Shown in pieces: positions 1-6,236 of a stretch of 14,682 bases of DNA (the first letter of the stretch is position 1; each line of letters begins with the position of its first letter). A model generated the notes under the pieces. The model ran no database searches. It had not been told where the DNA came from and saw only the letters and a list, made by a program, of their open reading frames with translations. Position numbers and translations under genes: made by a program. The DNA lies in contig BRYA01000685.1 in assembly GCA_030267965.1 (NCBI GenBank), positions 1 through 14,682 of the forward strand, written 5' to 3'. The stretch is from Triparma columacea (taxonomy: Eukaryota; Sar; Bolidophyceae; Parmales; Triparmaceae).

Positions 1-1861
1 CAGATACAAGAGCGTTTCTTTTCCTCTCCCTGCCACAGTACTCAAAGTACCAAGCAGCTGCCTCCTCTGCTGAGCAGTTCGCTTGCCCTTCAGCACGTCC
101 AAGTGCAATGCTCCTCTCACCCTTCTTCTGCTGACTGTACTTGTTCTTCATCTCCACCCCTTCGTAAGGTGACTCAAGAGGCCCCCACCCTTCTTCATCC
201 TCCCCACCAAAGAGCTCCTCCAACTCCCCAAACACCTTCTTCTGGTCCTCCTCCAACTCAACACCCTCCCTCATCTTCTCCACCAAGGCTCCCCTAACCT
301 CAGCATCAACTTCCTTCCCGTTCCTCCTGAACTTCTTCTGCAACCTGTTGGCCTCAACAAGCTGATTCTTTGCAAGGTAGTCAATTGCTTTGTCCATCAC
401 TGTCTTATGAATGCCACTAAATTTCAGATCAACTGTTTGAATGCGTGTCACTCTGCAGACATTTGGGGCAACCTCGGCCATGATGTAGATTCCTCTTGTT
501 ACTCCAACTACAAAGCCGTCCTTGCTAAGGTTGTTGAAGCCTCCTCCTGGGTACTCTGTCAGTGGCACAAAAGCCAAAATGTATGATGTCCGGCCATTCT
601 CAAGTTTGACTTCCTTCCACACAAACCAATTCTCAAATAGTCGATTGGTGGCAGCAGGGACCTTCACGCCAAAATGATAGTGCATGCTTCTAGTTCCCTC
701 AAAATCATTCCTGATAGCCCTTGGTAAGTTCCCATTGTTTTTTAAGTGCTTCTCGGATCGCGCAAATGTGCCAAGCAGATATTGCTCTGCCAATACACCC
801 TCTGCTGACTTGTCCACAATGACCCCATAGGCTGCCCACACATTGTCACTCTCTCTCCACAGGAACTTGTCAATACCCTCCTTCAGTGTCCCCTTGACTC
901 TCTTTCCCTTCGTGTGAAGTTCCTTCTCTAGTCTCCCAACCCTCTCCAACATTGCGTCCTCCTCTATTGTCAGAGGTGGTGCCCTTGGCATGACCTCCTC
1001 CACAAAGTGTCTTTTCCTCCTCTCATCAATGAGACCAGGCTGTCTGAACCTCTTCCCAACCTCCTCCATAATAACCTTTACTGCTGCATACGCAGCCTTG
1101 ACATCTCCCTTCTTGGTCCTACCAATGTTCCTGCCTTCAACACTAGATCTCGTAGATCTCACACTCTTAAAGCTTTTGAATGTTCGGACATCAACTTCTG
1201 ATGTCGTCTCTGTTGCTCTCTCCTCTGCCTGAAGAGTTCCAACCATGGTGACTGCAGTTTGTCCAAACTCAAAGTTGGTGAAGCTGAGCTTGCCCTTTAT
1301 TACACCTCGTTTGACAGTCTTTGTCTTTATTGACGTTAGAATTTCGACAAGCATCGCAGCTGCCTCGTCAGAAAGGTCATCCTCATCAAGGGGTGCCAAT
1401 TCCATAATGTTCGTCGATCTGTCAGGAGATACGACTTTGACGTCGAGGAGAAATTCGACAAACTTATTCCCGCTTCTGTAGTGCTGCCAGTAGACGAGTC
1501 TGTGAACGACTCCTTCCTTTTCGTCATACTCCTTGAGGGTCTTCCTTCGGAAGTTGCCCTGCTCGCAATCGGTGAGGAGAAAGTCAATGATCTTGTCGCG
1601 CTCGTCGTGGAAGACACCAGCGAGCTCCATAACTTTCACATCGACGCCGGTAGAGTTGTCTATGAGACCTTCAAAGGCTCCTCGGTCATCCAGAAGTTTC
1701 ACAAGTTTACCTTGTTCGGGGCCAAGAGCTGTGTAATCGATATCTCCGGGACCGTGTATTGCGGAGGGTGTGTGATTGGGGCTTGAGGGGGGCTCGGAGG
1801 CGAAGTTGGTCTTGCCGGCGTCATTTACATCTCCCGCATCTGCTTCAACTTCACCCTCCAT
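1..1861 (-). CDS. START-like (SRPBCC-fold) multidomain protein, C-terminus cut by window edge
   Basis: One uninterrupted reading frame runs from an ATG at 1861 to the window edge, giving 620 residues with no stop; the C-terminus is missing. A TGA lies in frame upstream, and the ATG has G at -3 and +4. Residues 1-50 are acidic and disordered. Residues about 60-215 form an alpha/beta block ending in strands near GKLSFTNFEFGQTAVTMVG. Residues about 338-515 resemble a START domain: an N-terminal helix with VWAAYGVIVDKSAE, an NRLFENWFVWKEV strand pair, a YILAFVPL strand, and a long C-terminal helix around MDKAIDYLAKNQLVEANRLQ. A further copy begins near residue 582 (AEEAAAWYFEYCGRERKRN) and is cut off. 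START domains bind lipids or sterols in a hydrophobic cavity, so lipid binding or transfer is inferred. Tandem START-like proteins of this pattern are typical of stramenopile genomes (from memory). There is no signal peptide or membrane segment in the visible part. The ligand cannot be read from the sequence. Confidence 0.72.
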   Translation of the reverse strand, partial: MEGEVEADAGDVNDAGKTNFASEPPSSPNHTPSAIHGPGDIDYTALGPEQGKLVKLLDDRGAFEGLIDNSTGVDVKVMELAGVFHDERDKIIDFLLTDCEQGNFRRKTLKEYDEKEGVVHRLVYWQHYRSGNKFVEFLLDVKVVSPDRSTNIMELAPLDEDDLSDEAAAMLVEILTSIKTKTVKRGVIKGKLSFTNFEFGQTAVTMVGTLQAEERATETTSEVDVRTFKSFKSVRSTRSSVEGRNIGRTKKGDVKAAYAAVKVIMEEVGKRFRQPGLIDERRKRHFVEEVMPRAPPLTIEEDAMLERVGRLEKELHTKGKRVKGTLKEGIDKFLWRESDNVWAAYGVIVDKSAEGVLAEQYLLGTFARSEKHLKNNGNLPRAIRNDFEGTRSMHYHFGVKVPAATNRLFENWFVWKEVKLENGRTSYILAFVPLTEYPGGGFNNLSKDGFVVGVTRGIYIMAEVAPNVCRVTRIQTVDLKFSGIHKTVMDKAIDYLAKNQLVEANRLQKKFRRNGKEVDAEVRGALVEKMREGVELEEDQKKVFGELEELFGGEDEEGWGPLESPYEGVEMKNKYSQQKKGERSIALGRAEGQANCSAEEAAAWYFEYCGRERKRNALVS

Positions 1862-1890
1862 GACGATCTTACTTGGGTGCTGAAAATCAT
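1825..1890 (-). promoter_or_regulatory. Possible upstream ORF overlapping the START-like gene's start
   Basis: An ATG at 1890 opens a 21-codon frame that is out of frame with the main ATG at 1861 and ends at TAA 1827-1825, inside the main coding sequence. If the transcript begins upstream of 1890, scanning ribosomes meet this ATG first, which could lower translation of the main protein. Whether it is in the mRNA is unknown. Confidence 0.25.
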
Positions 1891-2769
1891 GCGTTCACGT
1901 TCGACGTGCGAAAAAATGAGGCGGAGCGGCGTTTTTTGGTGTGAGTGAAGATGTCATACATTAGCATACTCATATAGTGGTTCATTATTGCGCGTTTTCA
2001 TCTTTTCCAAAATCACCCAATTTGTTTCGGTCCATCGAAGTGCCTAACGCCAGTCCTCATCTGGAAGGCAAGTTGCAGGGTGGGGGTAGGCCTCATCATC
2101 ACGATCAGGCACATAGAACCCCTCAATATACCGCTCCGATCCTGTAAAGCCTTTTCGTCCCTCTCTTCACATTCTTACCTTCCAAATGAGGACTAAATTG
2201 CTTGTGCTCACGATGTTGGCCGGGAGTGGTGTGAGCTAGGTATTATGCTTCAGTCAACACTTAAAGCCGTCAAACTCTATTTTCTGAGTGTTGTGTAGTA
2301 TTATCGATCTTCTTGTTGCAACGAATACGACAATGCGATGTAAATGAGATTGGAGTATTCAGAAATTGTTTTGAGAGCTTTTTAGGAGAAAGTTTAATAG
2401 ACACCTTGAACTCCGTCTATGCCTCCATGTCTTCGTGTTTCCAGTCCTAAGATCAGCGTTTGCTCCCATTTGCCATTTCAAGTACGCTATAGCTTCCCAA
2501 TAACAAAATTGTATCTATAGTTGCACCCTTCCATCCTTCCCAATCCCTCAAATCAACCCAAAGAGTCGCACGGACCCAATATACACAGCCTTCCTCTCAA
2601 ACGTTGGCCAAGGCAAAACAATTTGCCCTTAATCTTTCCCTACTCACACCACCCAAAACCAGCAAGCAAATGCATACCATCTACTCGCCCTTGGTACGGT
2701 CGCCTTCCTCCCTATGTTAAAAAATACTATGGCTTTTAAATAATTGTCTACATATTACATGGCCTTCAT
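1862..2769. other. Intergenic region, about 0.9 kb
   Basis: This stretch separates the 5' end of the START-like gene from the 3' end of the TFxPxI-repeat gene, both on the minus strand. It must hold the promoter and 5' UTR of the first and the 3' end of the second. I see no canonical TATA box, no AATAAA near the 2770 stop, no tRNA and no recognisable mobile element. An open frame on the plus strand at 2521-2739 has no ATG start and no protein-like features. The only coding candidate is the weak spliced ORF at 2044-2235. Confidence 0.5.
2044..2235 (-). CDS. Possible terminal exons of a small unrecognised gene (tentative)
   Basis: Two short open blocks on the minus strand can be joined in phase. 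Block one is 2235-2179, preceded by a CTAG acceptor. Block two is 2141-2044, ending in TAG. The proposed 37-nt intron (2178-2142) has a strong GTAAGA donor and a TTTACAG acceptor. The joined peptide is about 50 residues, rich in charged and aromatic residues, and ends in PHPATCLPDEDWR. The 5' end is not resolved: an ATG at about 2466 opens a 35-codon frame (MGANADLRTGNTKTWRHRR), but I found no intron that joins it in phase to block one. I do not recognise the product. It is listed because two independent splice signals and an open protein-like tail coincide; chance is not excluded, and 37 nt is short even for this locus. Confidence 0.25.
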
Positions 2770-5086
2770 TCATCTCCACTCGGGCTTGCTCGACGTTGTA
2801 ATTTCCGAAGTTCTGTCGACCTTAGTGAGGGCCATCGACCTTGCAATTCTCTTGATGTAACCGGGGCATTCCGACGTCTGTGGGACGAAGGTGCAGTTTT
2901 CCAGCTCCGCCATTTCGTTCTCCTGCTTCTTCTTCCTGATAAAGTCCTTCCTCTGTTTGGCGTCCCTCTGCAGCCGTTCTAGGTAATTGTCAGGGTCCTT
3001 CAAAATCTTCAAGTGCGACTGCGCGCCCCTGGAAACCTTCGATGCGCCCTTAATCTTGGCAACCTCTTCCCTGTGCTTCTTCTCAGCCTCCTTCTGCTCA
3101 AGCTGCACCTTCATCAGGAGCATCTTCTTGTTGCTCTCCCTCTTGAGGTAATCTCCCCGCGATAGATCCACGACGCTCCTCCCGCCGCCCGCCAGCTGCT
3201 TCGTCTTTTCGTTGATCGCCGGCCTGTCCCGGCACTCCGGGTCCTTCCCGTTAGGGTTGTATTTGGCCTCGAGCTCGGTTTTACGGTTACTCTTCTTAAT
3301 CTGGTACTTCTTCATCCTCTTCAAGAAGTCCCCTTCCTTCCACTCCGCGGTCTCTTCCATGGTCTTTTCGTTTAGATGGGGCTTGAAGCTGTAGTGGTCC
3401 TGCTTCGACAGCTGCTCGATTTTTTGCTGCTTCTTTAGCTCCGTTTGATTTTGTCGCGCGAGGAAGGAGTGGAACTGCGTGTTGCTAATTGTCTTCTGAC
3501 CCCTGGACTTCCCAGCGCTCGCCGGCCTCTCCCCCACTTTCCACACGGTCTCGCTGTTCCTTAGTCGGCTGGCGCTCATCGGCCTGGCTCCGCTCGTCAG
3601 CGTAGCACTGCTCTTCTGCACGTTTGACATGTAAGTTTGCATTGTCATCACCGGCCTGGGGCTCTCCTCGTCAATGTCCGCAGCGTTGTAGACGGGATTG
3701 GCGTTCTCTTTCAAATCCGCTTCCTGAGATGCCTTTTTGCCGTTCAGCCTACTGAAGACGTCGTTCTTGAGGTACAGCTTGGCGCTTTTCATGTTGCCTT
3801 TGACGCCCTTGACCTTGGGAGTAAAGGTGCAACTCTTGTCCTTCGTTGGTTCCCTCCTCTGGCAGGGGGAGGCCCCGACCTGCCTATACCTCGAGCTAAT
3901 GGGGGTGCCGTCTCTCCGCTTGATTGCTGAGCTGGGTCTGGGGTTGGCCTGAACGGGCGTGAACGTGTGGGCCTCCTCAAAGGCCCGGTCGGCCTCGACT
4001 TCCCGCATCTTCTTTCTCTGGGCTTGTTTCGCCGCCAAGTGCACCCTCTCGTCATATAACCTATCGGAGACAGACCTTGTATCCTTCTTGGCCATCCTCG
4101 CGGCCCTCTTGCTGTTGATATTTATCGCAGGGTTGAAGGTGCAGCCATTCAGCTCGTTCTCGTGCTTCTGGGCCCGCTTCTCAGCCAGCTTCGCGTCACG
4201 CTCCATCACTGTCCTCGCCGTCCTCTCCTCGAACGACAGGTTGGAAAGGGATGCGTTCTTCCCAGGGGTAGAGCCGCCGTAAATCCCCGTGGGGAGGGGG
4301 CGGATCTTGGGTTTGAACGTTAGCTCGGACGTGTTTGTCACCTGGGCCTTTGAAGTTTGCACCGTGTGGGGGGTCTGCGGCCTGGCGATGCCGCTTTTCC
4401 TGGCAGAGGAGGGGGCGGTGTTGATTTGATAGGAGCGGTTGGCAGAATATTGTGGCACCTTCATTGAAGTTTTCTTGCCGGAGCTCGGAGGGGGGGGGGG
4501 GAGGGATGCGTCACTCTGTAGTATTGAGGAGGAAACATTTTCCACTGCGTCCGACTGGGACGCGGCGGGGGGGGGAGGGGGGTTGGCGTTCTGGGGAGGA
4601 GCGAAGCGACGACCGAAGGGTTAGCAATATGTAACGAGTAATTGTACACATGTAATTTCTAGCGTTTGCCTTGTGTACCGCAAGGCTTTGGTCGTCTGTG
4701 AGCTCGCCAGTAGTTTTTCCTTCGCCTGCGCTAGAGTCTCGTCTCACCTGCTTCTTCCTGTCAGCAATCATCTGCTGAAGCTTCTGCTTCTCCTTGGACG
4801 ATGCCGGCGCCGCAACTGGCTCCTTTTCCTTCGCTTGTGCCTTAGTAGCCCCGATCTTCTTGGACTCGCGTCTCTCCTGCACCATCCTCTTGAGAACCTC
4901 CTTCCTATCTGGGGATGCCAAGGGGGGATTGGAAGCCATGGAACTAGACGCGGGAGCAAAAGGATCATCAATATCCCCAGACGAAGACTGGACGACTTGA
5001 ATCGATGGTGGAGAGGAAGCAGCGGATAAGCTCTGCGAATCCATCTTCGAAGCCCCTTTCTTCAATTCGTTGAGCTGCTGAAACAT
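2770..5086 (-). CDS. Basic coiled-coil protein with repeated TFxPxI motifs (two exons)
   Basis: The start is an ATG at 5086, with TAG in frame upstream. Exon 1 is 5086-4679 (136 codons). An 88-nt intron (4678-4591; GTACAC donor, TCCCCAG acceptor, phase 0) follows. Exon 2 is 4590-2770, ending at the stop. The product is 742 residues. Residues 1-135 are Ser/Ala-rich with a Lys/Glu coiled-coil segment. Polyproline runs sit near 140 and 166. From residue 225 on, an F-x-P motif recurs: LTFKPKI (227), CTFNPAI (286), HTFTPVQ (344), CTFTPKV (390), YSFKPHL (536), CTFVPQT (702), with SDRLYDERV-type helical segments between. This RLYxE...CTFxP layout is familiar from basal-body and flagellar or other cytoskeletal proteins of protists, so a microtubule-linked role is plausible but is inference. 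There is no enzyme domain, signal peptide or membrane segment. It is transcribed away from the plus-strand gene at 5536. Confidence 0.75.
4591..4678 (-). other. Intron of the TFxPxI-repeat gene
   Basis: The 88-nt intron has GCG|GTACAC at the donor and CTCCTCCCCAG|AAC at the acceptor, phase 0 on both sides. Reading through it gives a frame that ends soon after 4511, while splicing yields 742 open codons. A branch-point-like TTGCTAAC lies about 32-39 nt before the acceptor. Its 3' part is the repeat described at 4595-4630. Confidence 0.75.
4595..4630 (-). repeat. Intronic repeat copy A (shared with 10263-10304)
   Basis: These 36 bp, next to the 3' splice site of the intron 4591-4678, match 33 of 36 aligned positions of copy B at 10263-10304, with one 6-nt gap. 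In the minus (transcript) sense the shared core is ATATTGCTAA, then a CTTCG-TCGTCGCTTC block, then GCTCCTCC. The two host genes are otherwise unrelated. Confidence 0.7.
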
Positions 5087-5535
5087 CTCCTCCTTTGTTA
5101 TCTCTCCTCGTCGCAGCTATTTGTGAAGTTTTTGAATGGTATTTGCGGTTTTGACGTTGTGTGAGCGTTTGATGGGCGGGATTATCCAAAGTTCAATCTT
5201 AAACGGAACGGATAACCAACAGATCTCGTGATATTTCAAAATAACTTCAATCTCTCCATCCTCGAGGCAGTGCCCCAGAATGCCATATGTCCCTCACACG
5301 ATCTATTCTCGCAAAGGGACTGAGAAATCTTGTCCTTTCGTCAATCTTAGCGCCGGGACTTACCTTTGCTACGAGATCGGTTATCGCTGGCGTCCGTTCA
5401 GACATGATCAAAAAACAAACTGAATGAGCCCCTCTCGACAACGATCATTTATTTTTCAGGCCGGGCTCTGCTTGGGGAGACAGTTATTGGAGCTCATTTT
5501 GAAGAGCAGAGAGTGTAAAATAGAACCGCAATATT
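5087..5535. promoter_or_regulatory. Divergent promoter region between two head-to-head genes
   Basis: The minus gene starting at 5086 and the plus gene starting at 5536 diverge from this 449-bp interval, so both promoters and 5' UTRs must lie here or overlap. I see no convincing TATA box. The stretch 5087-5170 on the minus strand is A/C-rich and looks like leader sequence. A possible tiny spliced ORF at 5236-5405 is listed separately; it could instead be a leader exon with an upstream ORF of the gene at 5086. Confidence 0.45.
5236..5405 (-). CDS. Possible 41-residue spliced micro-ORF (tentative)
   Basis: An ATG at 5405 opens MSERTPAITDLVAK, followed by a near-consensus donor AAG|GTAAGT (intron from 5363) and a TTTCTCAG acceptor (ending 5320). 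The intron is 44 nt and contains a CTAAG-TTGAC branch-like stretch. In phase 0 the second exon, 5319-5236, adds 27 residues with two Cys (SLCENRSCEGH) and ends in TGA. Unspliced, the same ATG reads on to a different stop at 5247. I do not recognise the peptide. Alternatives are an upstream ORF in the leader of the gene at 5086, or a chance frame. The unusually good splice consensus is the only strong point. Confidence 0.28.
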
Positions 5536-6201
5536 ATGGAGGTGTCGACACCTCTCGCCGCCACTCAATCCTCTAGGTCACGGCGCCTTCACGCAGAGCT
5601 AGACAATCTGCAGCTCATGCGAAGGGAGGAGAGGTCCAAGACAGCTGTGATGGTTGCTATGGAGGACCTTGGGAGAATCGGGGTGTTTAGGGGGGCAGAA
5701 ATAAGTTTGAGGGGGTCGGGCAGCAGCGGCGCTCTGGGTAGCGGTGGGGCCAGTGTTGACAAGAGAGGTGGTGGGGGAGGCTGGGGGGGGGGGCTTGGTC
5801 TGCGGTTGATACTATTAAGGGTGGTGTTGCGCGCCAAATTCGCACGTCAGGTTTGTCGGTGCTTCTTCATGTGGAAGAGGTTCTGGGACTATGACAAGAC
5901 TGAGCAACAGCTCGTTACAGCGAGAAACCTTGTCGACGCAGCCACGCAGGCCCAGGTGTTCGTCAGCGAACTGGTGGAGAAGAATGGGTCCCTCGTGAGA
6001 CAGTCGCTTGCCAGGGAGGTAGAAATAGGGAAGAGGGACGGAACGATTGAAAAGCTAGAGAAGGAGAAGAAAGACATTCAGGAGGAGCTCAAGCAGGCAA
6101 AGAGCTTTGGAATCGACATCAAAAGGAGGGCCGCCGTGCTCGGATTTCAGGTCAAGAGATTTATTGAGATAGAAAAGAATCGGGCTGCCCAAGTAAAATA
6201 A
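5536..6201 (+). CDS. Coiled-coil protein with Gly-rich linker and a Trp-containing helical motif
   Basis: The ATG at 5536 has an in-frame TAG 12 nt upstream, and the 221-codon frame ends at 6199-6201. Residues 1-50 are charged and helical (LHAELDNLQLMRREERSKT). Residues 55-90 are a Ser/Gly linker, part of it encoded by an 11-base G run. Residues 92-117 (LRLILLRVVLRAKFARQ... FFMWKRF) form a basic amphipathic helix ending in aromatic residues. It resembles the L-x-x-W style centrin-binding or centrosomal repeats seen in many protist coiled-coil proteins; this is a resemblance, not an identification. Residues 120-200 are heptad-like coiled coil (VEIGKRDGTIEKLEKEKKDIQEEL). It is the only convincing plus-strand gene here, and its stop lies 35 bp from the stop of the convergent channel gene. 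The Gly-rich part could conceal an unrecognised intron, but I see no branch and acceptor pair good enough to propose one. Confidence 0.65.
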   Translation: MEVSTPLAATQSSRSRRLHAELDNLQLMRREERSKTAVMVAMEDLGRIGVFRGAEISLRGSGSSGALGSGGASVDKRGGGGGWGGGLGLRLILLRVVLRAKFARQVCRCFFMWKRFWDYDKTEQQLVTARNLVDAATQAQVFVSELVEKNGSLVRQSLAREVEIGKRDGTIEKLEKEKKDIQEELKQAKSFGIDIKRRAAVLGFQVKRFIEIEKNRAAQVK

Positions 6202-6236
6202 CTTCAGACGTGTAAGAAAAATGCAGGCCGCTACTA

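Noticed and set aside
1481..1786. 101-codon frame on the plus strand
   Set aside because: It is antisense to the START-like gene, whose frame is open for 620 codons.
2521..2739. Small plus-strand gene of 72 codons
   Set aside because: It has no ATG at the frame start, a low-complexity Pro/His composition, no splice support, and lies in a likely 3' UTR or intergenic region.
5768..5850. An intron in the Gly-rich part of the plus-strand coiled-coil gene
   Set aside because: Possible GT and AG dinucleotides exist, but there is no pyrimidine tract, and the frame stays open into a sensible amphipathic helix.
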